A program made the position numbers and the translations under genes. Shown in pieces: positions 1 to 10,071 of a stretch of 12,728 nt of DNA. Numbering within the stretch: position 1 is the stretch's first letter; each line of letters begins with the position of its first letter. Under the pieces are notes generated by a model. That model searched no databases and was not told the DNA's origin. It was given only the letters and a program-made list of their open reading frames with translations. The stretch is from Oscillospiraceae bacterium (GTDB lineage: Bacteria > Bacillota > Clostridia > Oscillospirales > Acutalibacteraceae): NCBI GenBank assembly GCA_003505905.1, contig DNXM01000075.1:1-12728 (forward strand). Direction: 5' to 3'.

Positions 1-1758
<1,758 letters not shown>

Positions 1759-1809
1759 CTTGTCGTTTCACACTCCGATTGTTTCGCCGTTTTTATATCG
1801 ACAAGCGAA

Positions 1810-1838
1810 ATCATACCACATTTTCACGAAATTTACAA
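1810..1838 (-). promoter_or_regulatory. Sigma-A type promoter for the leftward pseudouridine synthase gene
   Basis: On the minus strand a -35 element TTGTAA (1838-1833) and a -10 element TATGAT (1815-1810) are separated by exactly 17 bases, and the -10 is preceded by TG plus one base, giving an extended -10. It reads toward the start at 1758. The match to the vegetative consensus is good (four of six and five of six). Transcription from it is inferred. Confidence 0.65.
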
Positions 1839-1854
1839 CAAGAGGATTTTTTAA

Positions 1855-3816
1855 ATGGATCGTTTTGTTCTTCATTCCAAATATCAGCCGATGGGCGACC
1901 AGCCCGAAGCAATTGCCAAATTGGTTGACGGCATCCGAAAAGGCTATCACGAGCAGACCCTGCTCGGTGTAACCGGTTCGGGCAAGACCTTTACCATGGC
2001 GAATATCATTGAGCAGGTGAACCGACCGACCCTTGTGTTGGCGCATAACAAAACGCTCGCCGCTCAGCTTTGCACGGAGTTTCGGGAATTTTTCCCCGAA
2101 AATGCCGTGGAATATTTTGTGTCGTATTATGACTATTATCAGCCCGAAGCCTATGTGCCGACCACCGATACCTACATCGAAAAGGATTCGGCGGTGAACG
2201 ATGAAATTGATAAAATGCGTCACTCGGCTACCTGCTCCCTTGTGGAAAGACGAGATGTCATTATTGTGGCAAGCGTGTCGTGCATTTACACCTTGGGCAG
2301 TCCGTTTGATTACAAAAATATGCTCATTTCATTGCGCCCCGGCATGGAAAAAAGCCGGGATGCGCTGTTGGCAAAATTGGTGGATATTCAGTACGAGCGC
2401 AACGATGTGAACTTTGTGCGTAATAAGTTCCGTGTGCGTGGCGATGTGGTGGAAATCTTTCCTGCCTATTCGTCGGAGAATGCTGTTCGGGTTGAATTTT
2501 TCGGCGATGAAATCGACCGAATCACCGAGATTAACGCCTTGACGGGTGACATTAAAGCTGTGCTGAATCATGTTGCGATTTATCCCGCTTCTCACTATGT
2601 CATTCCCCGTGACAAAATGGAGGAAGCAATTGAGCGAATTGATAAAGAGCTTGCCGTTTGTTATGACAACTTTGTTAAAAACGGTCAACTGCTCGAAGCT
2701 CAGCGCATTAAACAGCGCACGGAATACGATATGGAAATGCTGCGTGAAACGGGCTTTTGCAAAGGCATTGAAAACTATTCCCGTGTCATTTCGGGTCAGC
2801 CTGCCGGTTCGGTTCCGTTCACACTTCTCAATTATTTTCCCGATGATTTTTTACTGCTTGTGGACGAATCTCATGTGACATTACCGCAGGTGCGCGGCAT
2901 GATCGGCGGCGATCGGGCACGCAAAAAGAATTTGGTGGATTTCGGCTTCCGCTTGCCGTCCGCTTACGATAACCGACCGCTGACCTTTGATGAATTTTAC
3001 GAGCGCACGCATCAGCGCATTTTTGTCAGCGCAACGCCCGGCGAATTCGAACGCACGAACAGCGCCCAAATCGCCGAACAGCTCATCCGCCCGACAGGTC
3101 TGCTTGACCCCGAAATATCCGTGCGGAGCACCGACGGGCAAATTGACGATTTGGTCGGCGAAATCAATGCAAGAGTTGAAAAGAAGGAGCGTGTTTTGGT
3201 TACAACGCTCACCAAAAAAATGGCTGAGAATCTGACCGATTATTTGGATAACCTCGGCATCAAGGTGCGTTATATGCACCACGACATCGACACGATTGAG
3301 CGCATGGAAATCATTCGTGATTTGCGCTTGGGCGAATTCGATGTGCTGGTCGGCATCAACCTGCTGCGTGAGGGTCTTGACTTGCCCGAGGTATCGCTTG
3401 TGGCGATTTTGGATGCCGATAAGGAAGGTTTTTTGCGCAGTGAAACCTCGCTCATTCAAACGGTCGGCCGTGCCGCCCGTAACGCCGAAGGGCAGGTTAT
3501 CATGTATGCCGACAGTGTAACGCCGTCCATGGAGCGTGCGCTCGAAGAAACGGCTCGCAGACGGCAAATCCAAATGGAATATAACGAAGCGCACGGCATT
3601 GTGCCGAAGACCATCATCAAGGATGTCGGCGATGTGTTGGAAATTTCGGGCAAGGTAACGCTAAAGGATAAAACCGACAAACAGCTCAGCCGTGCCGAGC
3701 GTGAAATGCTGATAAAACAGCTCACGCAGGAGATGAAAGCAGCGGCGAAGATTTTGGAATTTGAGCACGCAGCTTATCTGCGTGACCGTATTGAAAAACT
3801 CAGACGAGGCAAATAA
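1855..3816 (+). CDS. uvrB: Excinuclease ABC subunit B (UvrB)
   Basis: UvrB is the helicase-like subunit of nucleotide excision repair. It is loaded on damaged DNA by UvrA, verifies the lesion and recruits UvrC for incision. The 653-residue protein is full length for the family. Motifs in order: Walker A GVTGSGKT at residues 38-45; the beta-hairpin region with the [13 protein letters not shown] stretch at about 92-104 that clamps the DNA strand; the DEAD-like box VDESH at about 338-342; helicase motif [11 protein letters not shown] near residue 540; and a C-terminal UVR motif (about 618-652) that contacts UvrA and UvrC. The ATG at 1855 is supported by AGAGGA at 1841-1846, eight bases upstream. 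uvrA follows after two bases, so the two are almost certainly cotranscribed. I see no LexA/DinR box and no convincing plus-strand promoter in the 96-base upstream gap; a TCGACA at 1798-1803 resembles a -35 but has no good -10 partner. Confidence 0.98.
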   Translation: MDRFVLHSKYQPMGDQPEAIAKLVDGIRKGYHEQTLLGVTGSGKTFTMANIIEQVNRPTLVLAHNKTLAAQLCTEFREFFPENAVEYFVSYYDYYQPEAYVPTTDTYIEKDSAVNDEIDKMRHSATCSLVERRDVIIVASVSCIYTLGSPFDYKNMLISLRPGMEKSRDALLAKLVDIQYERNDVNFVRNKFRVRGDVVEIFPAYSSENAVRVEFFGDEIDRITEINALTGDIKAVLNHVAIYPASHYVIPRDKMEEAIERIDKELAVCYDNFVKNGQLLEAQRIKQRTEYDMEMLRETGFCKGIENYSRVISGQPAGSVPFTLLNYFPDDFLLLVDESHVTLPQVRGMIGGDRARKKNLVDFGFRLPSAYDNRPLTFDEFYERTHQRIFVSATPGEFERTNSAQIAEQLIRPTGLLDPEISVRSTDGQIDDLVGEINARVEKKERVLVTTLTKKMAENLTDYLDNLGIKVRYMHHDIDTIERMEIIRDLRLGEFDVLVGINLLREGLDLPEVSLVAILDADKEGFLRSETSLIQTVGRAARNAEGQVIMYADSVTPSMERALEETARRRQIQMEYNEAHGIVPKTIIKDVGDVLEISGKVTLKDKTDKQLSRAEREMLIKQLTQEMKAAAKILEFEHAAYLRDRIEKLRRGK

Positions 3817-3818
3817 AA

Positions 3819-6272
3819 ATGAAAGAAAAAAGAATTGTTGTAAAGGGTGCCCGTGTGCACAATCTGAAAAATATCGATGTCGAAATCCCGAGGGATAAGC
3901 TTGTGGTGTTCACAGGGCTTTCCGGCTCGGGCAAATCGTCCTTGGCGTTTGATACCATCTACGCCGAGGGTCAGCGCCGCTATATTGAGTCGCTTTCGAG
4001 CTATGCCCGTCAGTTTTTGGGGCAGATGGATAAGCCTGATGTCGATTCCATCGAGGGGCTTTCTCCTGCGATTTCCATTGACCAAAAAACCACCTCCAAA
4101 AATCCCCGTTCCACGGTCGGTACCGTGACGGAAATTTACGATTACCTGCGCTTGCTCTATGCAAGGGTCGGCGTGCCGCATTGTCCCGTCTGCGGTCGTG
4201 AAATCAAAAAGCAGACGGTGGATGACATTGTCGACCGTGTGATGGAGCTGCCGGAGGGCACAAAAATTCAAATTATGGCGCCTGTTATCCGAGGGCAAAA
4301 GGGTGAGCACACCAAGGTGCTGGAATCCGCACGCAAGGGTGGTTTTGTCCGTGCCCGGGTGGATGGCAATCTTTATGATTTGTCGGAAACCGTTAAGCTT
4401 GAAAAGAACAAACGCCACGACATCGAGGTGGTCGTTGACCGCCTTGTTGTGAAGGAATCCGTGCGCTCCCGTCTGTCCGATTCGGCGGAAACGGCGGCAA
4501 AGCTTGCGGATGGTTTGGTGCTTTGCTCGGTTGTCGGCGGCGAAGAATTGCTCTTTTCCGAGAATTACGCTTGTCCCGACCACGGCACCTGCATGGAAGA
4601 ATTGGAGCCCCGTATGTTCTCGTTCAACAATCCCTACGGCGCTTGCTCCACTTGTTCGGGTCTGGGCGTGTTCATGAAAATCGACCCGAAGATGGTTGTG
4701 CCCGATGAGTCTTTGTCTATTCGAGAGGGAGCCATCAAGGCAAGCGGCTGGAGCTACAGTGAGGGCGGAACAATTGCGCAAATGTATTTCGAGGGCTTGG
4801 CTCGCCACTACGGCTTTTCGCTGGATGAACCGTTTGCCGCTATTTGCGAGGAAGGCAAGCAGGCGATTTTATACGGCACAAAGGGTCAAAAAATTAAAAT
4901 GGAACGCAGTACGGGGTACATGAGCGGCACATACACCACCGATTTTGAGGGTGTTATCACCAATTTGGAACGCCGTTACAAGGAAACCAACAGCGAATAC
5001 TCCCGAACGGAAATCGAACAGCACATGACGGAGCAAAGCTGTCCCGATTGCCACGGTGCAAGGCTGAAAAAAGAAGTGCTTTGCGTGACGGTGGGCGGCA
5101 TCAACATTCGTGAATTCACCGATTTGTCCATTAAAAAAGAACTCGAATTCTTGGATACCCTCACGCTTTCCGAACGGGATTACACCATTGCCCGTTTGAT
5201 TTTGCGTGAAATTCGGGAACGGCTCAACTTTCTGATGAGCGTCGGTTTGGAATATCTGACACTTTCCCGCAATGCGGGCACGCTTTCGGGCGGTGAAAGT
5301 CAGCGCATTCGTTTGGCAACGCAAATCGGTTCTTCTTTGACGGGTGTGCTTTATATTTTGGATGAGCCGAGCATCGGCTTGCATCAAAGAGATAACGCAA
5401 GGCTGATTGAAACGCTCAAGCATCTGCGTGATTTGGATAACACGCTGATTGTCGTGGAGCACGATGAAGAAACCATGCTTAACGCCGACTATATCATTGA
5501 TGTCGGACCGGGTCCGGGTGTTCACGGCGGTCAAATTGTCGCCTGCGGTACGGCGGAAGAATTGATGAAGAATGAGCAGTCGCTCACAGGTCAATACCTC
5601 AGCGGAAAGATAAAAATTGCCGTGCCAGAATCAAGAAGAAGCGGAAACGGCAAAAAGCTCTGTATTTTCGGTGCGGAAGAAAACAATTTGAAAAAGGTGG
5701 ATGCCGAAATCCCCTTGGGAATGTTTGTCTGCGTTACGGGCGTATCCGGCTCGGGCAAATCCTCGCTTATTAACGAGGTGCTCAACAAAACCTTGGAAGC
5801 AAAGCTCAACGGTGCACGCCGTTTTCCCGGCAAGTGTCGTGAGATTACGGGCATTCAGCATTTGGACAAGGTCATCAACATTGACCAGTCACCCATCGGG
5901 CGTTCGCCTCGTTCCAATCCTGCTACTTATACGGGTGTTTTCACCGATATTCGTGAGCTGTTTGCCGCCACAACCGATGCCAAGGTGCGTGGCTACAAGG
6001 CGAACCGTTTTTCGTTCAATGTCAAGGGCGGTCGGTGTGAAGCCTGCGCAGGTGACGGCATTGTCAAAATTGAAATGAACTTTTTATCCGATGTCTATGT
6101 TCCGTGCGAGGTTTGCCACGGCGCACGCTATAACCGTGAAACGCTCGAAGTGAAATACGGCGGCAAATCCATTTACGATGTGCTGGAAATGACGGTGGAA
6201 GAAGGCTTGCGTTTCTTCTCCGCCGTGCCGAAAATCAAACGCAAACTGCAAACGCTTTACGATGTCGGCTAG
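3819..6272 (+). CDS. uvrA: Excinuclease ABC subunit A (UvrA), first 817 residues up to a premature in-frame TAG
   Basis: UvrA is the dimeric ABC-type ATPase that first recognises DNA damage and loads UvrB. The ATG at 3819 follows the uvrB stop by two bases and has GAGG at 3806-3809 nine bases upstream, inside the end of uvrB. Visible in order: Walker [10 protein letters not shown] (33-41); a zinc site with C252, H255 or C258, C276 and C279; first ABC signature LSGGESQR (489-496); first Walker B LYILDEPS with D515/E516; second Walker [10 protein letters not shown] (641-649, Lys647); and the C-terminal zinc finger C740, C743, C763, C766. The reading frame meets TAG at codon 818 (6270-6272), where relatives usually have Leu (VGLGYIK). 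The product would lack the second signature and second Walker B, and UvrA needs both ATPase sites for normal repair. The remaining codons follow in the same frame to 6644, giving a full length of 941 residues if the TAG were read through. The simplest explanation is a TTG-to-TAG nonsense change or a sequencing error. Confidence 0.95.
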   Translation: MKEKRIVVKGARVHNLKNIDVEIPRDKLVVFTGLSGSGKSSLAFDTIYAEGQRRYIESLSSYARQFLGQMDKPDVDSIEGLSPAISIDQKTTSKNPRSTVGTVTEIYDYLRLLYARVGVPHCPVCGREIKKQTVDDIVDRVMELPEGTKIQIMAPVIRGQKGEHTKVLESARKGGFVRARVDGNLYDLSETVKLEKNKRHDIEVVVDRLVVKESVRSRLSDSAETAAKLADGLVLCSVVGGEELLFSENYACPDHGTCMEELEPRMFSFNNPYGACSTCSGLGVFMKIDPKMVVPDESLSIREGAIKASGWSYSEGGTIAQMYFEGLARHYGFSLDEPFAAICEEGKQAILYGTKGQKIKMERSTGYMSGTYTTDFEGVITNLERRYKETNSEYSRTEIEQHMTEQSCPDCHGARLKKEVLCVTVGGINIREFTDLSIKKELEFLDTLTLSERDYTIARLILREIRERLNFLMSVGLEYLTLSRNAGTLSGGESQRIRLATQIGSSLTGVLYILDEPSIGLHQRDNARLIETLKHLRDLDNTLIVVEHDEETMLNADYIIDVGPGPGVHGGQIVACGTAEELMKNEQSLTGQYLSGKIKIAVPESRRSGNGKKLCIFGAEENNLKKVDAEIPLGMFVCVTGVSGSGKSSLINEVLNKTLEAKLNGARRFPGKCREITGIQHLDKVINIDQSPIGRSPRSNPATYTGVFTDIRELFAATTDAKVRGYKANRFSFNVKGGRCEACAGDGIVKIEMNFLSDVYVPCEVCHGARYNRETLEVKYGGKSIYDVLEMTVEEGLRFFSAVPKIKRKLQTLYDVG

Positions 6273-6644
6273 GGATATATCAAAATCGGTCAGCCTGCCA
6301 CAACGCTCTCGGGCGGTGAGGCACAGCGTGTCAAGCTCGCTACGGAGTTGGCACGCATGGCAACGGGCAAAACCATCTACATTTTGGATGAGCCGACAAC
6401 AGGCTTGCACACAGATGATGTCAGCCGTTTGATTAAAGTGTTGCAGACACTTGTCGAAAAAGGCAACACGGTGCTGGTTATCGAACACAATTTGGATATG
6501 ATAAAAACAGCTGACTATATTCTTGACCTTGGTCCCGAGGGCGGCGACAAGGGCGGAAAAATAATCGCCTGCGGTACCCCCGAAGAGGTCGCAGGCGTGA
6601 AGGAATCCTATACCGGACAGTATTTGAAAAAGATTCTCGGCTGA
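6273..6644 (+). pseudogene. uvrA: UvrA C-terminal remainder, separated from the rest by the in-frame TAG
   Basis: This stretch continues the uvrA frame without any shift: [19 protein letters not shown] straight after the TAG, then second Walker [12 protein letters not shown] (D857/E858 in full-length numbering), the His-loop region VIEHNLDMI, and the normal UvrA end with TGA at 6642-6644. It is not a plausible gene by itself. The first possible start after the TAG is a TTG at 6348, which lies downstream of the LSGGE signature and has no properly spaced ribosome site, so reinitiation would not restore the ABC domain. The protein sequence looks undecayed (no other stop or frameshift), which points to a very recent mutation, a sequencing error, or readthrough. 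The TGA abuts the stop of the convergent rqcH gene. Confidence 0.85.
6557..6596 (-). terminator. Possible intrinsic terminator of the leftward parA-parB-rqcH cluster, inside uvrA
   Basis: Read on the minus strand, GCCTGCG (6596-6590) can pair with CGCAGGC (6573-6567), a GC-rich 7-bp stem around a 16-base loop that could gain a further short ACC/GGT pairing. It is followed by GATTATTTTT, ending in five T at 6561-6557. It lies about 48 bases past the rqcH stop. The large loop and the offset between stem and T tract make it weaker than the one in ligA, and the sequence is also constrained by the UvrA codons, so chance is possible. Confidence 0.42.
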
Positions 6645-8399
6645 TTATTTCTTGGCAAGTCGGGTGACAAGCTCACGGTCGGGTGTGACATAAACCGTGT
6701 TGTAAACATGGTAAATCACCTTGCCGGGCTTGGCTCCCTGCGTTTTTTTAAGGTTTCGCACCTCGGTGTAATCGACAGGCACGCCGGACGATTGCCGTGC
6801 TCGGCTGTGATAAGCGGCAAGAATGGCGGCTTGCAGCATTGTTTGCTCCGGCACTTCTTTTCCGTCCGTAATAATCACGACATGGGAACCGGGGAATTTC
6901 TGCGTGTGAAACCAAAGGTCGCTTTTGGCTGCGGTTTTCAGCGAAAGGCGGTCGTTCATTTCGTTGTTTCGGCCGACTAAAATCAAAAATCCGTCATCGG
7001 ATACAAACGAATCGGGTGCAAGAGGCTTGGGTGCTTTGCTTGCGCCCTTTTGTTTTTGTTTTAAAAAGCCCGTGTGAATCAGTTCGGCTTTGATTTCACC
7101 GATTTGCGCCGTTGTTTCGGCTCGTGTCAGCGCATCGGCGACCGTGTCCAAATAGGCAAGCTCCTCTTCGCCCTTTGCAATCAGCTCGGTGAGCATTTGC
7201 TCGGCGGTTTTCGCCTTGCGATATTCTTTGTAATATTTCTGCGAGTTTTCGTTCGGCGTCAGCGCAGGATTTGCCGGAATGCGAAGCGGCTTGTTTTCGT
7301 CGTAGTAATTGATGACATCGTAAAACGGCGCACCTTTTTTCAGGGCATACAAATTGGCGACAATCAGTTCGGCGTTGATTCGCAATTGCTCACGGTCGGC
7401 GCATTGCGTCAATTCGCTTCGTTGAAGGTCAAGCTTTTTTGCCGTGCGCTGAATGAGGTTAGAAACCAGCTTTTGCAGCTCGGACGAGTTCTGTTTCGTT
7501 CGCTCCAAGCGGTCACGCTCATAATAGAACGAATCAAGCAGAGCGGAAAAGCTTTCAAACGATATGACGGCGGCGTTTTCGCCGTACTGCGTGATGGGGA
7601 AAAAGGAAAAATCTATCGGTTTTCCGCTTGCATCGTGCACAACGCACGGCGAAGCCTCCTGCCAATTTGTAAAGCCTTTTAGCTTGTTGATTTCGGCGAC
7701 CAACAATTTTTCGTCTGCATCGGTTATCAAGCTCATTCGCTTGTCGTCACCGAGGGCACGGTACACCACCTCACGGCACACAATCGGGCTGATGCCCTGC
7801 ACGCTGTTCAAAAGCGCCGAGCTTGCCGATTTTTCAAGGAAATTGAGCATATTTTGCACGGCATTTTCAGCCGAAATTTCGGTCAAATCGGGCTTGCTTT
7901 GCTTGGGTGGCAGGCGGTAGAGCATACCGGGCAAAATCTGCCGCAGAGAGGACTTTTCGCTGTCCACTCGTTTGACAGCGTCAAGTATTACACCTTCACA
8001 GTCCATGAGGATAATGTTGCTGTACTGCGCCATGATTTCAATGGCAAGAGTCAGCTTTACATGGTTGCCGATTTCGTTTGTGGCATCAAAATCCAAAAAG
8101 AGTGCCCGTTCCAGACCTTCCTGCCGCACATCGGTGAGCATGGCAGAGGTCAAATGCTTGCGCAGAAGCATACAAAGCATGGGTGGTTTGGCAGGATTTT
8201 CGGGCGGAAAATCGGTGAAATGAATTTTCGGTGAATTGGCTCTTGCGCTGAGCAATAACCGATGCGCACCGCTCTTGTTGCGGAAAACAAGCACCAGCTC
8301 TTCCCGTGAAGGCTGGTGCAATTTTTCGATTCGACTGCCGAGCAGAGTTCGGCTGATTTCTTCTTTGATAAAGTGCAGGGTGATTCCGTCAAGTGCCAT
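6645..8399 (-). CDS. rqcH: NFACT-family ribosome quality control factor RqcH (Rqc2 homologue; FbpA-like)
   Basis: RqcH binds obstructed 50S subunits carrying peptidyl-tRNA, recruits tRNA-Ala and adds C-terminal alanine tails that mark the stalled peptide for proteolysis. Older annotations call it a fibronectin-binding protein. The 584-residue length fits the family. The NFACT-N domain starts at once (MALDGITLHFI) and includes the conserved KPPMLCMLLRKHL (about 71-83). The key Asp-Arg pair of the family falls at residues 97-98 and here reads Glu-Arg. A coiled-coil region covers roughly 290-450, and the NFACT-R RNA-binding domain spans about 469-575 with DLWFHTQKFPGSHVV. The ATG at 8399 is supported by GAGGA within the last parB codons, and only 3 bases separate the genes, so translational coupling to parB is likely. 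Its TAA directly abuts the convergent uvrA TGA. Confidence 0.94.
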   Translation of the reverse strand: MALDGITLHFIKEEISRTLLGSRIEKLHQPSREELVLVFRNKSGAHRLLLSARANSPKIHFTDFPPENPAKPPMLCMLLRKHLTSAMLTDVRQEGLERALFLDFDATNEIGNHVKLTLAIEIMAQYSNIILMDCEGVILDAVKRVDSEKSSLRQILPGMLYRLPPKQSKPDLTEISAENAVQNMLNFLEKSASSALLNSVQGISPIVCREVVYRALGDDKRMSLITDADEKLLVAEINKLKGFTNWQEASPCVVHDASGKPIDFSFFPITQYGENAAVISFESFSALLDSFYYERDRLERTKQNSSELQKLVSNLIQRTAKKLDLQRSELTQCADREQLRINAELIVANLYALKKGAPFYDVINYYDENKPLRIPANPALTPNENSQKYYKEYRKAKTAEQMLTELIAKGEEELAYLDTVADALTRAETTAQIGEIKAELIHTGFLKQKQKGASKAPKPLAPDSFVSDDGFLILVGRNNEMNDRLSLKTAAKSDLWFHTQKFPGSHVVIITDGKEVPEQTMLQAAILAAYHSRARQSSGVPVDYTEVRNLKKTQGAKPGKVIYHVYNTVYVTPDRELVTRLAKK

Positions 8400-8402
8400 G
8401 GT

Positions 8403-9257
8403 TTAATCCTCAAACATTTCGGAAAGCTTTTTCAAATCGTCTTTGTCAAAAAATTCAATCGTAATTGAGCCACCCTTTTCACTGCCCTTGACGCTGACCT
8501 TGCGTCCGAGTACCTCGCAAAGGGAAAGCTCCACTTCGGTGATGAATTTGTTGCGTTCTTTCTTTTCGGCTTTCGGTTTTTTCACTTTCAAAAAGTCTTT
8601 GACCCAACTTTCCGTTTGGCGCACCGAAAGGTCTTTTTCGATGATTTCTTTGGCAAATTGTGCAATGAGTGCACCGTCCTCCAACGGAAGCAATGCTCTT
8701 GCGTGACCGGGCGAAAGCTTTTTTTCGCTCACCATAGCACGCACTTCGCTCGGCAGAGCGAGCAAACGCATCAGATTTGCAACGGCAGGACGGGATTTGC
8801 CCACACGCTTTGCGGCTTCCTCCTGCGTAATGGAAAAGGTATCCATGAGCGTGCGGTAGCCTTCGGCTTCTTCCATCGGGTCCAAATCCTCACGCTGTAA
8901 GTTTTCAATCAGCGCCAACGCCATGGCGTCTTCGTCACTCAATTCCCGAATGACAACAGGCACCTCCGTCAGCCCTGCCATACGGGAGGCACGCCAACGG
9001 CGTTCCCCTGCAACGAGCTGGTAGCTTCCGTCCGACAACGGACGCACCAACAGCGGCTGAATAACGCCGTGCTTTTCAATGCTCTGTGCCAATTCGCTCA
9101 ATGCGGCTTCGTCAAAATTCTTTCTCGGTTGTCCTTTGTTCGGCTCAATGTCCGCCAGCTTCATTTTCACCGCAGAGGATGCCGTGGTATTTTCAATGGA
9201 ATTATCAATCAGCAATGCGTCAAGGCCTCGACCTAAACCGCCTTTTTTCGGTGCCAT
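8403..9257 (-). CDS. parB: Chromosome partitioning protein ParB (Spo0J family)
   Basis: ParB binds centromere-like parS sites, uses CTP to close as a clamp and slide on DNA, and works with ParA and SMC in chromosome segregation. The 284-residue protein begins with the typical GLGRGLDALL, has the QPRKNFDE box (43-50), the CTP-binding GERRWRA motif (84-90), the IENLQREDLDPMEEAEGY box (117-134), a helix-turn-helix at about 143-165 (ITQEEAAKRVGKSRPAVANL) and a C-terminal dimerisation region rich in Lys and acidic residues. Start ATG at 9257 has GGAGG eight bases upstream, overlapping the last codons of parA. It lies 4 bases after parA and 3 bases before rqcH, a tight operon arrangement. No parS-like sequence is visible in the window. 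Confidence 0.96.
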   Translation of the reverse strand: MAPKKGGLGRGLDALLIDNSIENTTASSAVKMKLADIEPNKGQPRKNFDEAALSELAQSIEKHGVIQPLLVRPLSDGSYQLVAGERRWRASRMAGLTEVPVVIRELSDEDAMALALIENLQREDLDPMEEAEGYRTLMDTFSITQEEAAKRVGKSRPAVANLMRLLALPSEVRAMVSEKKLSPGHARALLPLEDGALIAQFAKEIIEKDLSVRQTESWVKDFLKVKKPKAEKKERNKFITEVELSLCEVLGRKVSVKGSEKGGSITIEFFDKDDLKKLSEMFED

Positions 9258-9261
9258 AAAC

Positions 9262-10029
9262 TTAACCTCCGTTTTTCTGAATCAGTTCTTCTGCCAAACT
9301 GTCGTATGCCAATGTGCCTTTTGAGGAACGGTCGTAATATTTCACGGGCTGACCGAAGCTCGGTGCTTCGGATAAGCGAACCGTTCTGGGAATGACGGTG
9401 GAAAACACTTTTTGCGGAAAGAACCGTTTGACTTCGTCTACGACCTGCTGGGTCAAATTCAGCCGACCGTCGTACATGGTCAGCAGTACGCCTTCAATGT
9501 CAATCAGTGGATTGTACAGTCGCTTGATGCTTCTTACGGTGGAAATCAGTTGGGATAAGCCCTCTAATGCGTAGTATTCGCATTGAATCGGCACAAGCAG
9601 AGTATCTGCCGCACAAAGTCCGTTGAGGGTAATCAACCCGAGCGACGGCGGACAATCCAAAAAGATGTAGTCATATTGACTTTTGACGAGCGCAAGGCTT
9701 GTTCGCAGCTTTGCTTCACGGCGCTCCAAGTCCACCAATTCCAATTCCGCACCTGCCAAATCCATGTTAGACGGAATGACATCGACGTTTTTGAAAGGGG
9801 AATGAAGAATTGTTTTTTCGGCAGGCGTTCCGTTGATGATGTTGTCGTAGGAAGACAGCGTGATTTCTCTTTTGTTAATGCCTAAACCGCTTGTGGCGTT
9901 GCCCTGCGGGTCAATATCCACCAAAAGTGCCTTTTTGCCCAGGGCACCGATGGCGGCGGTGAGATTGACGGCAGTTGTGGTTTTGCCGACACCGCCTTTT
10001 TGGTTTACGATGGCAATGATTTTTCCCAT
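9262..10029 (-). CDS. parA: Chromosome partitioning ATPase ParA (Soj family)
   Basis: ParA is the deviant Walker ATPase that binds DNA non-specifically as an ATP dimer and drives origin segregation together with ParB; the Soj group also affects DnaA in some Firmicutes. The 255-residue length matches Soj rather than the longer plasmid ParAs that carry an N-terminal DNA-binding domain. Seen: KGGVGKTTTAVNL at 11-23 with the signature Lys11, Walker A' LLVDIDPQGNATSG at about 35-48, Walker B IFLDCPP near residues 123-129, and a C-terminal basic patch TVIPRTVRLSEAPSFGQP. The ATG at 10029 gives the normal MGKIIAIVNQKGG start and no other in-frame start exists before an upstream TGA. The best Shine-Dalgarno sequence is unusually far away with a hairpin between. 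parB follows after 4 bases. Confidence 0.97.
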   Translation of the reverse strand: MGKIIAIVNQKGGVGKTTTAVNLTAAIGALGKKALLVDIDPQGNATSGLGINKREITLSSYDNIINGTPAEKTILHSPFKNVDVIPSNMDLAGAELELVDLERREAKLRTSLALVKSQYDYIFLDCPPSLGLITLNGLCAADTLLVPIQCEYYALEGLSQLISTVRSIKRLYNPLIDIEGVLLTMYDGRLNLTQQVVDEVKRFFPQKVFSTVIPRTVRLSEAPSFGQPVKYYDRSSKGTLAYDSLAEELIQKNGG

Positions 10030-10064
10030 ATTTTTGTTTAGCCGAACCGGTCGGCGTCTCCTTT
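10030..10064 (-). promoter_or_regulatory. parA leader: distant Shine-Dalgarno followed by a small hairpin
   Basis: On the minus strand AAAGGAG (10064-10058) ends 28 bases before the parA ATG, too far for normal initiation. Between them lies an inverted repeat, GCCGA (10055-10051) and TCGGC (10045-10041) around a 5-base loop, then an A-rich run next to the start codon. Folding the hairpin would leave about 13 unpaired bases between Shine-Dalgarno and ATG. The repeat, which is nearly palindromic around ACCGGT, could alternatively be a protein-binding site. The elements are visible; any role is inference. Confidence 0.4.
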
Positions 10065-10071
10065 CAAACGG

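Noticed and set aside
1768..2223. Minus-strand open frame of 151 codons upstream of the pseudouridine synthase gene
   Set aside because: It overlaps the promoter region and the conserved N-terminal UvrB codons on the other strand and has no family resemblance.
3774..4808. Long open frame (344 codons) on the minus strand opposite uvrB/uvrA
   Set aside because: It lies wholly opposite strongly recognised UvrB and UvrA coding sequence, its protein resembles no family I know, and other long minus-strand frames (2881-3594, 4869-5594) occur in the same genes, so it is a by-product of codon bias.
3921..5761. 17-base direct repeat (3921-3937 and 5745-5761) in uvrA
   Set aside because: These are the two Walker A motifs of the internally duplicated ABC protein, conserved for protein reasons; not a mobile or regulatory repeat.
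6348..6644. Independent small ATPase gene downstream of the uvrA amber codon
   Set aside because: It is the direct in-frame continuation of uvrA; the only early start is a TTG past the ABC signature with no spaced ribosome site.
6726..6749. Possible rightward terminator for uvrA: GGG/CCC arms followed by seven T
   Set aside because: The stem is only about 3 bp with a 7-base loop and the arm is separated from the T tract, too weak to call.
7074..7682. Open frame of 202 codons on the plus strand
   Set aside because: It lies opposite the coiled-coil part of rqcH, and its predicted protein shows no recognisable domain or ribosome site.
8403..10071. parS centromere site near parAB
   Set aside because: I looked for the 16-base palindrome with its CACGTG core in and around parAB and elsewhere in the window and saw no convincing match; CGTGAAAC fragments near 2745 and 6136 lack the other half.
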